Of a stretch of DNA of 64,000 bases, positions 8,105 to 18,608 are shown one piece after another; the stretch's first letter is position 1; the number at the start of each line of letters is the position of its first letter. The position numbers and the translations under genes were made by a program. Origin of the DNA: Methanobrevibacter thaueri (GTDB lineage: Archaea > Methanobacteriota > Methanobacteria > Methanobacteriales > Methanobacteriaceae); the NCBI RefSeq assembly GCF_015062915.1, contig NZ_SUTJ01000001.1, positions 130,045 to 194,044 on the forward strand. The letters run 5' to 3'. A model generated the notes under the pieces. The model was not told where the DNA came from. It made no database searches and saw only the letters and a list, made by a program, of their open reading frames with translations.

Positions 8105-8479
8105 CTATTCCGCTTCGGAACCCAAGCAAGATTGACAATCTTCGCCAAGCTCATCCTTATTAATGTTAAGTTGCTCTAAAACATCTACTGTTTTAACATT
8201 CTTGCATATTGCACATGTCCTTGGAATCAAGTCAGCTTTTGTAGCTTCCCCTTCAGACAATTGGCGAGCAAATTCATGAATCTTTGCCCTTACATTATCA
8301 TCAAGCTTAATTCCACTGCCTCTTTTATCAGTTATGTACTGGGAAACTGCAGGCTGGGTAATGTCCATGAGTTCGGAAACATCCTTCTGTTTCATTCCTA
8401 AGTTCAAAAGTTCTTTTGCTAGTTCAGATCTGATTGCAGGTATTACATACCATACTACGATTTCACAAGGTGGTTTCAT
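8105..8479 (-). CDS. HTH transcriptional regulator with C-terminal Cys cluster
   Basis: A 124-aa protein with an N-terminal XRE/MarR-type helix-turn-helix (LLNLGMKQKDVSELMDITQP then AVSQYITDKRG, residues about 25-55). The C-terminal region has four cysteines, CAICKNV and CQSCLG, in two CxxC pairs that could bind Zn or an Fe-S cluster. It resembles the predicted archaeal XRE-type regulators of COG2522. The start at 8479 is only 11 bp after the cysE stop, so it is probably co-transcribed with cysE. That makes it the best local candidate for the protein binding ATAAC-N4-GTTAT sites at metY, cysE and cysK. The assignment of target is inference. Confidence 0.8.
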   Translation of the reverse strand: MKPPCEIVVWYVIPAIRSELAKELLNLGMKQKDVSELMDITQPAVSQYITDKRGSGIKLDDNVRAKIHEFARQLSEGEATKADLIPRTCAICKNVKTVDVLEQLNINKDELGEDCQSCLGSEAE

Positions 8480-8490
8480 AAAAATCCCTT

Positions 8491-9198
8491 CTATTTTTTA
8501 AACAAATCCTCTAAATCTTCTTGTTCATCTCGAATATCTTCAGTTAAGCATAGTTCATGCTTTTCAAATAAAATCTCAAATCTTTTATCGTTTTCTTGAA
8601 GATGTTTTTCGAGTATCCTGATTGCATCAGCGACAGGGTCTGGAAGTTTATTGTGGTCAAGGTCGACTTTTTCCGGACGCACTCCTTTGCGCCTTACGAT
8701 ACGGCCAGGAACACCAACACATGTTGATTGAGGAGGAACATCCTTGAGCACTACAGCGCCTGTACCAATTTTTGAGTATTCACCTATGGTAATATTACCC
8801 ATTACCTTAGCACCAGCTCCAATAATCACTCCCTTTTCAATTGTAGGGTGTCTTTTTGTTTTTTCTGTACTTGTACCTCCAAGAATCACTCCCTGATAGA
8901 TTAGGACATCATCGCCAACAATGGCGGTTTCCCCAACAACGACTCCCATACCATGGTCGATAAATACGCGTTTGCCAAATGTTGCACCGGGGTGAATTTC
9001 AATTCCGGTTAAGAACCTAGCTAGATTGGAATTCATACGAGCAAGCAACTTTAAAGAATGATTCCATAACCAGTGACTCACTCTATGAAATAATAATGCA
9101 TAAAATCCCGGATAGCATAAGAATATCTCTAACGTAGACCTTGCTGCAGGATCCTTATCTTTAATAGCTTGTATTTCAGCCCTTAACCCATTGAACAT
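8491..9198 (-). CDS. cysE: Serine O-acetyltransferase
   Basis: A 235-aa hexapeptide-repeat acetyltransferase making O-acetylserine from serine and acetyl-CoA. It has the CysE core [18 protein letters not shown] and [16 protein letters not shown], followed by [16 protein letters not shown] and [15 protein letters not shown]. It resembles the short CysE class with a reduced N-terminal helical domain and an acidic C-terminal extension. The ATG at 9198 has a GAGGGG ribosome binding site. It lies 60 bp downstream of cysK and 11 bp upstream of the HTH regulator, forming a cysK-cysE-regulator series read leftward. Confidence 0.95.
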   Translation of the reverse strand: MFNGLRAEIQAIKDKDPAARSTLEIFLCYPGFYALLFHRVSHWLWNHSLKLLARMNSNLARFLTGIEIHPGATFGKRVFIDHGMGVVVGETAIVGDDVLIYQGVILGGTSTEKTKRHPTIEKGVIIGAGAKVMGNITIGEYSKIGTGAVVLKDVPPQSTCVGVPGRIVRRKGVRPEKVDLDHNKLPDPVADAIRILEKHLQENDKRFEILFEKHELCLTEDIRDEQEDLEDLFKK

Positions 9199-9232
9199 TA
9201 TACCCCTCAGTGATGTTATACTTTAATTTTAT

Positions 9233-9246
9233 ATAACATATGGTAT
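9233..9246 (-). promoter_or_regulatory. ATAAC-N4-GTTAT-like site upstream of cysE
   Basis: ATAACatatGGTAT lies in the 60-bp gap between cysK and cysE, matching the metY/cysK operator at nine of ten arm positions. A half site GTTATA lies at 9215-9220. It suggests that cysE has its own regulated promoter. Confidence 0.4.
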
Positions 9247-9258
9247 ATATAATTTTAC

Positions 9259-10206
9259 TTAATCAAATAACCAGTCTACAGAGAGATATCTCTCACCGTT
9301 ATCCGGTAAGATTGCTATTATTCTTTTGCCTTTATTTTCTTCTTTTTTAGCCAATTCCAATGCTGCCCATGTTGCTGCACCTGATGAAATTCCGGAAAAT
9401 ATACCTTCCTCCTTAGCAAGAGCAAGCAAAGTGTTTCCGGCATCCTCATTTTCAACCGGAATGATTTCATCAATCACCTCAGCGTCATAGATTGAAGGCA
9501 CAAATCCTGCACCGATACCTTGGATCTTGTGAGGTCCTTTTTCGCCTTTTGCCAAGGTCTGTGAATCCTTAGGTTCAACGGCAACGATTTTGACATCAGG
9601 AACTTCCTCTTTCAATACCTTACCGATTCCGGTGATTGTTCCTCCGGTTCCAACACCTGCAATGACAATATCCACGTTTCCTTCAGTGTCCCTTAAGATT
9701 TCCTGAGCTGTGGTTTCAGCATGAATCTTTACATTTGCAGGGTTGTCGAATTGGCCTAAAATAATTGAGTCAGGAGTTTCCTCATTGAGTTCATTTGCCC
9801 TTGCAATGGCTCCGCCCATTCCATCGGCACCTGGAGTCAATACCAATTCTGCACCCAATATGCTTAGGAATTTTCTCCTTTCGATGGACATGGTTTCAGG
9901 CATGGTCAATATCAGCTTGTAGCCTTTGGCAGCCGCTGCAAATGCAAGTCCTATACCGGTGTTTCCACTGGTTGGCTCGATGATTGTTGCACCCGGCTTG
10001 AGAAGGCCTTTTTCCTCTGCATCCTCAATCATTGCAACTGCAACTCTGTCTTTTACACTACCAGTAGGGTTGAATGATTCGATTTTAACGTCGACTTCTG
10101 CTTCTAAATCTTTTGTTAGGTTGTTCAATCTTACAATCGGAGTGTTTCCAATTGCGTCTACAACACTATCAAGTACTCCTCTTTTTAATTTTGGAACGTT
10201 TACCAT
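9259..10206 (-). CDS. cysK: Cysteine synthase (O-acetylserine sulfhydrylase)
   Basis: A 315-aa fold-type II PLP enzyme. Landmarks are the Schiff-base lysine in NPTGSVKDRVAVAM, the substrate loop EPTSGNTGIGLAFAAAAKG, the phosphate-binding GTGGTITGIGKVLKE, and ILPDNGERYLS at the end. It converts O-acetylserine and sulfide to cysteine, and is paired with cysE downstream. Two exact ATAAC-N4-GTTAT repeats lie upstream. A GGAGAAAA ribosome binding site precedes the ATG at 10206. Confidence 0.96.
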   Translation of the reverse strand: MVNVPKLKRGVLDSVVDAIGNTPIVRLNNLTKDLEAEVDVKIESFNPTGSVKDRVAVAMIEDAEEKGLLKPGATIIEPTSGNTGIGLAFAAAAKGYKLILTMPETMSIERRKFLSILGAELVLTPGADGMGGAIARANELNEETPDSIILGQFDNPANVKIHAETTAQEILRDTEGNVDIVIAGVGTGGTITGIGKVLKEEVPDVKIVAVEPKDSQTLAKGEKGPHKIQGIGAGFVPSIYDAEVIDEIIPVENEDAGNTLLALAKEEGIFSGISSGAATWAALELAKKEENKGKRIIAILPDNGERYLSVDWLFD

Positions 10207-10272
10207 AATTTTTTCTCCTTATTTATTAATTGTTTTTACTGGTATATTAAAAGGGTTAATTTAAACGTTAAT

Positions 10273-10314
10273 ATAACATTCGTTATAATAACTATTGTTA
10301 TATAACATTGTTTT
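10273..10314 (-). promoter_or_regulatory. Paired ATAAC-N4-GTTAT operators upstream of cysK
   Basis: Two exact repeats, ATAACattcGTTAT at 10273-10286 and ATAACtattGTTAT at 10288-10301, are separated by 1 bp. A partial third, ATAACattGTTTT, begins at 10303. They lie 67-108 bp upstream of the cysK start. The arrangement resembles the metY leader and supports one shared regulator. Confidence 0.65.
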
Positions 10315-10346
10315 ACTTTATAAATGTTTTGGAAAAAATAGAAAAA

Positions 10347-10976
10347 TCACACATTACCTGCAAAGTAATCGCAGATATCTGTGCATGGACAAATCTCACA
10401 TTGCGGGCCAATTGGCTTGCAGATATTCTGGCCAAACTGCACCATCAGGTCATTCAGCTTAATCCACAAATCCTCAGGAGCAATCTTGCACAGTTCAAGT
10501 TCAGTATCCTCAGGATTTTTAGTATCAACCAAGCCCAAACGGTTTGAAATCCTATGAACATGAGTGTCAACCGGAATAGCCGGAAGCTCAAAAGCAAAAA
10601 CCATCACGCAATTTGCGGTTTTCCTGCCGACTCCTGGAAGCTTAATCATTTCCTCAACGGTATCCGGGACCTCTCCGCCATACTGGTCAATAAGGATTTG
10701 TGAAACCTCCTGAATACGGGCAGCCTTCACATTGTAAAAACCAGCAGGCCTAATCAGCTCCTTGACATCCTCAATAGGTGCATCCACAACTGCGTAAATG
10801 TCAGGATACTTTTCAAACAGGTTATTAGTGGCCTGATCTGTATTCTCATCCCTTGTCCTTTGGGACAGTATTGTTCTGATTAAGACCTTATAAGGGTCAT
10901 GGTCAAGGAAGGTTCTGATTGTAAATACTCCTTCCAACTCTTCAATCAACTTGATAACTCTTTCTTCCTTATTCAT
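10347..10976 (-). CDS. nth: Endonuclease III (DNA glycosylase/AP lyase)
   Basis: A 209-aa HhH-GPD base-excision repair enzyme. It has the helix-hairpin-helix [13 protein letters not shown] with its catalytic lysine, the downstream catalytic aspartate in [15 protein letters not shown], and a C-terminal C-X6-C-X2-C-X5-C cluster ([17 protein letters not shown]) that binds [4Fe-4S]. It would remove oxidised pyrimidines. Its start overlaps the end of aroA by 8 bp, so the two are translationally coupled. Confidence 0.94.
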   Translation of the reverse strand: MNKEERVIKLIEELEGVFTIRTFLDHDPYKVLIRTILSQRTRDENTDQATNNLFEKYPDIYAVVDAPIEDVKELIRPAGFYNVKAARIQEVSQILIDQYGGEVPDTVEEMIKLPGVGRKTANCVMVFAFELPAIPVDTHVHRISNRLGLVDTKNPEDTELELCKIAPEDLWIKLNDLMVQFGQNICKPIGPQCEICPCTDICDYFAGNV

Positions 10977-12291
10977 CCTCTAACTCCAGTTCAAATCCTA
11001 ATTCAGCCATGCTTTCAATGAAATTTGGGAAGGACACGTCAAACACTTCCCCATTTGTAATTTTAATGTCATGCTTGAGGCCAATGAGGCTGAATGCCAT
11101 GGCCAAACGATGATCACCATGAGAGTCAACAACACCTGATGTCACGCCACCTGTGATGCTCATGCCGTCCTCATGCTCTTCCAGCCTGCAGCCCAGTTTT
11201 TCAAGTTCCCTGCAGGTGGTGTCAATTCTGTCGGTTTCCTTAACCCTTGCATGAGCCACACCAGTTATATTGGTTGTTCCCTCTGCCATTGCAGCCAATA
11301 CCGCAACAGTTATCAGCAAATCCGGCGCATTGGATAAGTTAACGTCAATGGCTTTCAGATTGCCGTCAGAGACTATCTCAACATAATCCTCTCCACGAAC
11401 TATTGTGGCGCCCATATCCTGGAGAATGTCCAATATGTACTTGTCCCCCTGCTTGGAGTCAAAGAACAGGTTCCTGATTTTAGCCTTTCCACCATTGATT
11501 GCAATCAATGCTAATAAATATGATGCTGAGGAGTAATCTCCCTCGACAGTGTAGTCACAGGCAACATAATCCTGCTTTAAAACCTTATACTCATCAATCC
11601 TGCAGCTTTGATGCTCCTTGTCGCAGGAGTCATGCTTCAGGTAATATCCCTTAAGGACCTTGACTCCGAATTTCCTCATTATATCCACAGTCATGTTCAC
11701 ATAAGGCTTTGACTTGAATTCAGGCAGCACATATAATGTTCCGCCCTTTTCAGACAAAGGTGAAGAGATAATGATTGATGAGATGAACTGTGAGCTCACA
11801 TTACCCATGATGTTGGTTTCACCGCCAAGATAACCCGGCTTGATTAAAATCGGTGCCTTCTCATTGTCATTCAATGATTCGGTTTCAACACCTAACGGCC
11901 AAAGGGCATCCATAAGAAGTCCCATCGGACGGGTTTGAAGCGAATCGTCACCGGTCAATATGACTTCATTGTCGCTTAACGCAGAAACGCTTGTCATGAG
12001 TCTTAAGGTAGTTCCTGAGTTGGCAAGGTCAATCGGTTCGTCTGATGAATTGTGCAACTTTCCACCGGTACCGATTACCTCCAAATAATCATCTTTTTTG
12101 GTAATTTCAGCACCTAAAGCTTCACACACCCTAATGGAAGCTAAGGTATCTTCTGAGTATAGCATGTCATAAAGTTTTGAGGTTCCATTAGCCAGACTGG
12201 CCAGAATTACTGCTCTGTGGGAATAGCTTTTTGATGGTGGTGCCTTGACGACCCCACCGATTTCTGAAATATTTTTTACCTTAAGAATCAT
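10969..12291 (-). CDS. aroA: 3-phosphoshikimate 1-carboxyvinyltransferase (EPSP synthase)
   Basis: A 440-aa enzyme of the shikimate pathway, transferring enolpyruvate from PEP to shikimate-3-phosphate. Motifs include [40 protein letters not shown] and [11 protein letters not shown]. An insertion around residues 200-225 contains CDKEHQSC and is not part of the usual core; it may be lineage-specific. The gene lies leftward and overlaps nth by 8 bp. The bases to its right (12292-12335) separate it from a divergent acetyltransferase gene. Confidence 0.95.
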   Translation of the reverse strand: MILKVKNISEIGGVVKAPPSKSYSHRAVILASLANGTSKLYDMLYSEDTLASIRVCEALGAEITKKDDYLEVIGTGGKLHNSSDEPIDLANSGTTLRLMTSVSALSDNEVILTGDDSLQTRPMGLLMDALWPLGVETESLNDNEKAPILIKPGYLGGETNIMGNVSSQFISSIIISSPLSEKGGTLYVLPEFKSKPYVNMTVDIMRKFGVKVLKGYYLKHDSCDKEHQSCRIDEYKVLKQDYVACDYTVEGDYSSASYLLALIAINGGKAKIRNLFFDSKQGDKYILDILQDMGATIVRGEDYVEIVSDGNLKAIDVNLSNAPDLLITVAVLAAMAEGTTNITGVAHARVKETDRIDTTCRELEKLGCRLEEHEDGMSITGGVTSGVVDSHGDHRLAMAFSLIGLKHDIKITNGEVFDVSFPNFIESMAELGFELELEDE

Positions 12292-12335
12292 TTTATCAAT
12301 AATATTTTTAATTAAAATTCAATAAATACTTACCT

Positions 12336-12902
12336 ATGAAGGAATTTGACAAAATGCTGGCAGGTCTTGAGTACTGTTATGACGAAGAGGAAATATCCTT
12401 AATGAAATTGCACGCCATTGAAAACGCAAACATATTCAATTCACTTCCCGAGGACGATTTGGACAAGCAACATGAGGTATTGAGTGAAATTTTAGGTTCA
12501 GTGGGTGAAAAGGTATGGATTGCAAAGAGATTCTGCTTTGACTATGGCAAAAACATCCATATCGGAAACAACTTTACTGGAAACTTCAATTTGACAATAC
12601 TTGACATTAACGAGGTTCATATTGGAGACAATGTCATGATCGGTCCAAACACTACAATAACAACCGTTGGCCACCCATTATCACCTAAAAAAAGAAGGGA
12701 ACATATGGGACAGGCCAGTGAAATTAGAATCGGCAATGATGTCTGGTTGGGCGCCAATGTGACAATATTGCCTGGCGTGACCATTGGAGACAATGTGGTA
12801 GTTGGAGCCGGAGCTGTTGTGACAAAGGACATTCCAGACAATTCCCTTGCAGTGGGCGTTCCTGCAAGAGTAGTAAAAGAAATTGAAAATGATTTGGACT
12901 AA
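12336..12902 (+). CDS. Maltose/galactoside-type sugar O-acetyltransferase
   Basis: A 188-aa left-handed beta-helix acetyltransferase. Residues 1-55 form the helical Mac-type N-terminal domain (FDKMLAGLEYCYDEEEI). Then come hexapeptide repeats, with the catalytic histidine in ITTVGHPLSPKKRREHMG and the end VWLGANVTILPGVTIGDN then GAVVTKDIPDNSLAVGVP. It should move acetyl groups from acetyl-CoA onto sugars. The true substrate is unknown. It is followed 8 bp later by a membrane protein gene. Confidence 0.88.
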   Translation: MKEFDKMLAGLEYCYDEEEISLMKLHAIENANIFNSLPEDDLDKQHEVLSEILGSVGEKVWIAKRFCFDYGKNIHIGNNFTGNFNLTILDINEVHIGDNVMIGPNTTITTVGHPLSPKKRREHMGQASEIRIGNDVWLGANVTILPGVTIGDNVVVGAGAVVTKDIPDNSLAVGVPARVVKEIENDLD

Positions 12903-12910
12903 AAAATAAC

Positions 12911-13504
12911 ATGAATTCAAGAAACATTAATATTGCAATAAACCTATTAATTATTATTTTGGAAATCATTGGATTCCTACTGGTTTTTAACGAGCTTGGA
13001 ATTGCTTCATTGGAATATTACACTGAGGACAGCAATTTGCTGCTTTTAATTTCATCTTCAATATTTCTAATATTACTGCTGAAAAATGAGGAACCTCCAT
13101 CATGGTTCAAGTCCTTAAGATTTGCTGCAATTGTCTCAACAACATTGACACTGATAATCGTATTGACCGTATTGTCATGGACAACAGATTTGGGATTGCA
13201 TCATCTCTTATTCGGAGGGTCCATGCTGTATCATCACACGCTTTGTCCGGTTTTAGCAATTTTTGCATTTTCAATTGAAAAATACGATAAATTAAATGCA
13301 ATTCATGGATTATGCTTCACAATAATATATGCCATAATCATGATTGTTTTAAATATCTTAAAAATAGTGGAAGGGCCTTACCCGTTCCTGTTGGTCTATA
13401 ATCAGCCGGTAATCCATTCGATAATGTGGACTGTCGTTATTTTAGCCATTACCTATGCAATAGCTTTAATCTTAAAAAAAGTTAATGGAAAAGTAATCAT
13501 CTGA
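12911..13504 (+). CDS. Six-span membrane protein, Pr6Pr-like
   Basis: A 197-aa integral membrane protein with six hydrophobic spans. [11 protein letters not shown] after the first helix and [20 protein letters not shown] in the middle resemble the Pr6Pr membrane family (YFT-x-SN and LHH-x-P patterns), whose function is unknown. It follows the sugar acetyltransferase by 8 bp and probably shares its transcript. Its 3' end overlaps the convergent valS gene by 8 bp. Confidence 0.6.
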   Translation: MNSRNINIAINLLIIILEIIGFLLVFNELGIASLEYYTEDSNLLLLISSSIFLILLLKNEEPPSWFKSLRFAAIVSTTLTLIIVLTVLSWTTDLGLHHLLFGGSMLYHHTLCPVLAIFAFSIEKYDKLNAIHGLCFTIIYAIIMIVLNILKIVEGPYPFLLVYNQPVIHSIMWTVVILAITYAIALILKKVNGKVII

Positions 13505-16211
13505 TTACTTCCACAATCATATCTAAGTTTTCGGATTGGAGAATATCCACTTTCTTACCGGATGCTCCAACAATATCCTTTTTGATGTTAAGCATGTCTT
13601 CAGGAACAACAATATCTCCGATGGTCAATTCATGGTTTTCCTCTAAGGCAGCACCGATTTCATCGATATCGGTTGATTTGAGATAACCAATGATTTTACC
13701 TGCATCGCCTTTGAATGTTGGTCCGATTTTTGACATTTCAGGTTCAACTTCAATGATTTTTTCATGCACTTCAGGTTTTCCTGAGCTGATTTCCAAATCA
13801 GTGATTTTCAATGTTCCCTTGATGTCTTCATCAAACTGGTTGAAAATGTCAACCAATTCCTCATCGGAAGTGTATACGTTGACTTCCGCAAGTTCTGCAT
13901 TCAATGGGATTTTTGAAGCTGACTTGAATCTTCTGACCTCGTCAATAAGCTCAACGGTGGTTTCACCTTTGCTTTCCATTTCCTCACTGATTAATTCCTC
14001 ATAGACTTCAGGCCATAAGGTAGTGTGGATTGACTCGTCTGAGAAGTATTGGTAAACCTCTTCTGTGAAGAACGGTGCGATTGGAGCCATCAATTTTAAT
14101 GAAGTCTCAACAACAGTTCTTAAAGTGTATTTTGCTGCTCTTCTTGATTCGTCTGAAACATCAGTGTATAATCTGTATTTTACAGCCTCGATGTACTCGT
14201 CACAGAAGTCATGCCAGAAGAACCTTTCGATTGGAGTGATTGTCTGTGCGAAGTTATATTCTGCAAATGCAGTGTCAACAATCTTGTTTAAGTTGTTTAA
14301 TTTTGAAAGAATCCATAAGTCCAATGGCCCTAAATTGTCTTTAACTTCATCATATGTTACTTCCTCATCGAAGATTTGCATGCTTATGAATCTGAATGCG
14401 TTCCAGAATTTTCTTAAGAAACGGTAACCGTGCTTGATGTCTTTCCAGTCGAATATTACGTCAGACCCTGGTACGCTGTTAGCTGCCCATGTCCTTAAGG
14501 AGTCTGCACCGTATTTTTCAATTACCTCTTCCGGTCCGACAACGAATTCAGGACGTGATTTACTCATCTTGTTTCCATCCTCACCGAACACCATACCGTT
14601 GATTACAATGTCATCGAATGGTTTTTTGCCGGTTAAGGCAATGCATCTTAAAGTGGTGTAGAATGCCCATGTACGGATGATGTCGTGTCCTTGCGGACGA
14701 ATGCTAGATGGAAAATGATTTACGTAATCCTCATCAGGCCATCCTGCAATGGATAACGGTGAAATTGATGAGTCCATCCAAGTGTCTAAAACATCCACTT
14801 CAGGAATGAATTCCTCACAACCGCATTCACATGCATGTTTAGGCTTGTCCACTGTAGGATCAATTGGCAAGTCTTCAGCGTCAGGTAAAATTACTTTACC
14901 ACAGTCCTTACAGTACCATACAGGTATTGGGGTTGCAAATATCCTTTGCCTGGAGATACACCAGTCCCATTCCATGGAATCTGCCCAGTTGACCATACGG
15001 GATTTCATGTGTTCAGGCACCCATTTCATTTCATCTGCTGCAACTTTGGTTTTTTCGATTAAGTCACGCACCGCAACAAACCATTGCTCTTTGAGAAGAA
15101 TTTCAACAGGAGTTTTACATCTCCAGCATTGACCTACATTTTGGTCAACTTCTTCCTGTTTTAAAAGATAGCCTTCAGCATCTAAATCTTCAATTGTCTG
15201 TTTTTTACAGCTTTGAAGGTCCATTCCTTCATATCTTCCAGCTGCTGAGGTCAATATGCCTGAATCATCCATGATATCGATTACTTCAAGGTCATATTTT
15301 TGAACCCAACTTACGTCAGTCTTGTCCCCGAAGGTACAAATCATTACTGCACCGGTACCGAATTCCGGATCAACCTCTTCATCTGCAATGATTTTAACTT
15401 TTTGATGTGAAAGAGGAACTTCAACATATTTTCCTAAAAGGTGAGTGTATCTTTCATCTTCGGGGTGAATTACAACTGCCACACATGCAGCCATCAGTTC
15501 AGGACGGGTGGTTGCAATCAAGATTCCCTCATCTTTAGGGTCAGCCTGTTTTCCTGATTCCTGTGATGATGCAATGTCTTCATATGAATCTTCCACAGCA
15601 GGTGGGAAATTGACATAGTTTAAGAATGTAGTGTTGTCTGAGTATTCAACTTCCGCAAAAGCGATAGCTGTTTGACAGCGAGGACACCAGTTTACAGGGT
15701 GTTTTCCCTGATAGATCAAACCTTCCTCATACATTTTTAAAAATGAATACTGGGTCTTTCTCATGTATTCAGGAGTCATTGTAACGAACTCTCTAGTCCA
15801 ATCCTGTGAATAACCCATTGCACGCATCTGTGATTTCATTTTAGCAATATTATCAGTGGTTAAGTCAACACAAAGTTCTCTGAATTTAGCTCTTGAAACG
15901 TCATTTTTCTTGATTCCATGAGTTTCTTCAACCTTAACTTCAGTTGGAAGACCGTGGCAGTCCCATCCCTGGGTGAACAATACGTCATTGCCTTTTTGTC
16001 TTCTGTATCTTGCGTTCATATCAATGTAAACCCAATTCAATACGTGTCCCAAGTGAATGGAACCTGTTGGGTATGGTGGGGGAGTGTCAATGATGTATCT
16101 AGGACGAGAGCCATCTCCAATGTATTTGTAGATGTCTTCATCTTCCCATTTTTGCTCCCAAACCTTTTCTTTTTTAAAGTCATAGTCTTTAGGAATTTCT
16201 TCTTTTGACAT
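13497..16211 (-). CDS. valS: Valyl-tRNA synthetase
   Basis: A 904-aa class I synthetase for valine. The HIGH motif is [17 protein letters not shown] and the KMSKS loop is [13 protein letters not shown]. Two zinc-ribbon-like pairs are visible: [15 protein letters not shown] and [10 protein letters not shown] followed by CECGCEEF. A large CP1 editing domain is present ([19 protein letters not shown]). The ATG at 16211 has an AGGAGAAAATAC ribosome binding site. It is read alone on the minus strand. Confidence 0.97.
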   Translation of the reverse strand: MSKEEIPKDYDFKKEKVWEQKWEDEDIYKYIGDGSRPRYIIDTPPPYPTGSIHLGHVLNWVYIDMNARYRRQKGNDVLFTQGWDCHGLPTEVKVEETHGIKKNDVSRAKFRELCVDLTTDNIAKMKSQMRAMGYSQDWTREFVTMTPEYMRKTQYSFLKMYEEGLIYQGKHPVNWCPRCQTAIAFAEVEYSDNTTFLNYVNFPPAVEDSYEDIASSQESGKQADPKDEGILIATTRPELMAACVAVVIHPEDERYTHLLGKYVEVPLSHQKVKIIADEEVDPEFGTGAVMICTFGDKTDVSWVQKYDLEVIDIMDDSGILTSAAGRYEGMDLQSCKKQTIEDLDAEGYLLKQEEVDQNVGQCWRCKTPVEILLKEQWFVAVRDLIEKTKVAADEMKWVPEHMKSRMVNWADSMEWDWCISRQRIFATPIPVWYCKDCGKVILPDAEDLPIDPTVDKPKHACECGCEEFIPEVDVLDTWMDSSISPLSIAGWPDEDYVNHFPSSIRPQGHDIIRTWAFYTTLRCIALTGKKPFDDIVINGMVFGEDGNKMSKSRPEFVVGPEEVIEKYGADSLRTWAANSVPGSDVIFDWKDIKHGYRFLRKFWNAFRFISMQIFDEEVTYDEVKDNLGPLDLWILSKLNNLNKIVDTAFAEYNFAQTITPIERFFWHDFCDEYIEAVKYRLYTDVSDESRRAAKYTLRTVVETSLKLMAPIAPFFTEEVYQYFSDESIHTTLWPEVYEELISEEMESKGETTVELIDEVRRFKSASKIPLNAELAEVNVYTSDEELVDIFNQFDEDIKGTLKITDLEISSGKPEVHEKIIEVEPEMSKIGPTFKGDAGKIIGYLKSTDIDEIGAALEENHELTIGDIVVPEDMLNIKKDIVGASGKKVDILQSENLDMIVEVIR

Positions 16212-16385
16212 GTATTTTCTCCTAGTTAATGTAAGTAAAAATAATATTATTAATTATGTAATTTATTATTTAAAAAAGTAATTGAATTTCAAATCTTTTG
16301 CAAAATAAAATAGATTAATAGTTAAATATATTATATAAAAAAATCAAATTATTAATATTATCAAAAATTAGGACTGTGTATAAAA

Positions 16386-16742
16386 ATGAATTTATTATGG
16401 TTTTACGTGGCCGTTGTTTTGGCTATAAGCGATGTATTGCACACCACATTAATGTGGAAGGTCTTCAACAACTTCTACATAGTGTTGGGAGGATTAATTC
16501 AGCAATCCACTCATTCCACATGGCAGACATGGCTAGCACATGAGACAATGGAAGCAGGATTTCATTTCATAGTTATATCAATAGTGTTCTTAAACCCTGT
16601 TGTCGGTATCCTAGCAGCCCTGATTCATTTTGTGATTGATGTGACTCACACCATCCTAATAAGGGATATGGGTGAGTTGGAACATAGAGCTCTTCATTTC
16701 GTTATTGAATCTCTATTTTTCATGCTTATTTATGGATTATAA
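16386..16742 (+). CDS. His-containing membrane protein, 118 aa
   Basis: A small protein with about four hydrophobic spans and an unusual number of histidines next to or inside them: SDVLHTTLMW, QSTHSTWQTWLAHETMEAGF, IHFVIDVTHTILI and EHRALHFVIE. These could ligate metal or heme within the membrane, which is an inference. No family recognised. Its stop lies 18 bp before pheT on the same strand, so it is probably co-transcribed with it. Confidence 0.65.
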   Translation: MNLLWFYVAVVLAISDVLHTTLMWKVFNNFYIVLGGLIQQSTHSTWQTWLAHETMEAGFHFIVISIVFLNPVVGILAALIHFVIDVTHTILIRDMGELEHRALHFVIESLFFMLIYGL

Positions 16743-16760
16743 ATTAAATGGAGTTATTAA

Positions 16761-18419
16761 ATGCCAGTTATAACATTCAAATACGAAGACTTGAAAGATT
16801 TAGGAATAGATATGGAAAAAGATGAACTGATAGACACCCTTCCTATGATGTCCAGCGACATCGAGGACTTTGACGATGAGGAAATCAAGGTGGAATTCTT
16901 CCCAAACCGTCCGGACAACCTCTCCGTTGAAGGAGTGGCAAGATCATTTAAGGGATTCATCGGTCAGGAAACAGGACTTCCTGACTATCCTGTTGTGCCA
17001 TCCAATGAGGAAGTTATCGTTGAAGCTGAAGTTGCAGCCATCAGACCGTACATTGCCTTTGCAAAAATCGATAATGTTGACTTTACTGGCGATAAACTGA
17101 AATACATTATGGATTTCCAGGAAAACCTTCACTGGGTTATCGGAAGGGACAGGAAAAAAGTGGCTATCGGTATCCACAATGCAGATGTTGTAAACGCTCC
17201 ATTTAAATACATTGCAACCCCAAAGGATGCAAATGCATTCGTTCCATTAGAAAAAGACACTGAAATGACTCCTGATGAAATCTTGACTGAACATGACAAA
17301 GGAAAGGATTACGCTCATTTGATTGAAAACTTTGACAAGTATCCGTTAATCCTTGATAAGGACGACCAGGTATTGTCCATGCCACCTATCATCAACGGTG
17401 AGCTAACCAAAATCAAGGAAGACACCCACAACATCATTGTTGACGTTACAGGTACCGATGAACGGGCAGTCAATCAAGCATTAAACATCATATGCTCATC
17501 ATTTGCTGAAGTGGGCGGCCAAATCAAGTCAATGGAAGTCAAATACGAAGACCACACTGTGGTAAGCCCTGACTTGACTCCTCAAGAGATGAACGTTCAT
17601 GTTGACACAGCAAACGAATTGATTGGAGGAACCAGCCTGACTGCTGAAGACATCAAGGGATTGCTTGAAAAGGCACGTTTTGACGCTGAAATACTAAGCG
17701 ACAATGAAGTAAAAGCAATCATTCCAGCATACAGGGTTGACATTTTACACGAAGTGGATATCGTTGAAAACATTGCAGTGCAATACCACATCAATGCCGT
17801 TGAAGCTAAATTGCCTGAAATCAACACTGTAGCTTATGAAAACGACTGGTTCAGAGCTGAATCAAAAATTCGTGAAGTCATGGTTGGTTTAGGATTCCAG
17901 GAAATAATGAGCCTCATGCTTACAAGCGAAGACGCACACTACACAAAAATGAACCAGGAAGAAAAACCTCATGTTCAAGTGGCAAAACCAATCACTATCG
18001 ACAGGACCATGATCAGGACTAGTCTCATCAACAGCCTCATGGAATTTTTAGAGGACAACAAGCACGAGGACTTGCCTCAAAAGATTTTCGAAATCGGTGA
18101 TGTTTTATACCTTGATGAAACCAAGGAAAACAAGACAGTCTCATCTAAGAAATTAGCTGCATTGATTTGCCATTCAACAGCAAACTTCACTGAAATCAAG
18201 TCCGTGATGACCAGCGTTCTTGCAAACCTCGGATACACTATGGAAATAGCTGACAGTGAAAACAAGACCTTCATTGAAGGAAGAGTGGCTGACGTTAAAG
18301 GTGAGTCTGAAAAAGGATTCATTAAAGGATTCTTCGGTGAGGTTTCACCTGAAGTGATTACCAACTTCACCTTGGAGTATCCTGTAATTGCGTTTGAAAT
18401 AGAATTTATTAACAAATAG
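16761..18419 (+). CDS. pheT: Phenylalanyl-tRNA synthetase beta subunit, archaeal type
   Basis: A 552-aa beta subunit of the archaeal/eukaryotic kind, without the long bacterial N-terminal tRNA-binding extension. The start is [17 protein letters not shown], with [16 protein letters not shown]-type text ([20 protein letters not shown]), a B3/B4 editing region, a B5 domain ([20 protein letters not shown]), and a catalytic-like module near [22 protein letters not shown] ribosome binding site precedes the ATG. The alpha subunit gene is not in this window. Confidence 0.95.
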   Translation: MPVITFKYEDLKDLGIDMEKDELIDTLPMMSSDIEDFDDEEIKVEFFPNRPDNLSVEGVARSFKGFIGQETGLPDYPVVPSNEEVIVEAEVAAIRPYIAFAKIDNVDFTGDKLKYIMDFQENLHWVIGRDRKKVAIGIHNADVVNAPFKYIATPKDANAFVPLEKDTEMTPDEILTEHDKGKDYAHLIENFDKYPLILDKDDQVLSMPPIINGELTKIKEDTHNIIVDVTGTDERAVNQALNIICSSFAEVGGQIKSMEVKYEDHTVVSPDLTPQEMNVHVDTANELIGGTSLTAEDIKGLLEKARFDAEILSDNEVKAIIPAYRVDILHEVDIVENIAVQYHINAVEAKLPEINTVAYENDWFRAESKIREVMVGLGFQEIMSLMLTSEDAHYTKMNQEEKPHVQVAKPITIDRTMIRTSLINSLMEFLEDNKHEDLPQKIFEIGDVLYLDETKENKTVSSKKLAALICHSTANFTEIKSVMTSVLANLGYTMEIADSENKTFIEGRVADVKGESEKGFIKGFFGEVSPEVITNFTLEYPVIAFEIEFINK

Positions 18420-18426
18420 ATTCTTT

Positions 18427-18567
18427 TCAATACCACAATTTTCTCATTTGAGTCTCCATCTGGGAGTAATTGCTCACGCTAGGAGAGACATCATAATTAT
18501 TAAAAACAAGTATGAAAATTAACAATAATATAATTATAACTATCAAGATTATTGTCCATTTTCTCAA
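18427..18567 (-). CDS. Single-span membrane peptide, 46 aa
   Basis: A short frame from TTG at 18567 to TGA at 18427 encodes LRKWTIILIVIIILLLIF then ILVFNNYDVSPSVSNYSQ and ends QMRKLWY. It has one basic-flanked membrane helix and a polar tail outside. GGATGGT lies 6 bp before the TTG. It reads in the same direction as YjbQ and the HTH gene upstream of it. No family recognised; it could be a small regulatory membrane peptide. Confidence 0.45.
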   Translation of the reverse strand: MRKWTIILIVIIILLLIFILVFNNYDVSPSVSNYSQMETQMRKLWY

Positions 18568-18608
18568 TTAAATACCATCCATCATCAAGATTTATTTTTT
18601 TAAATAGC

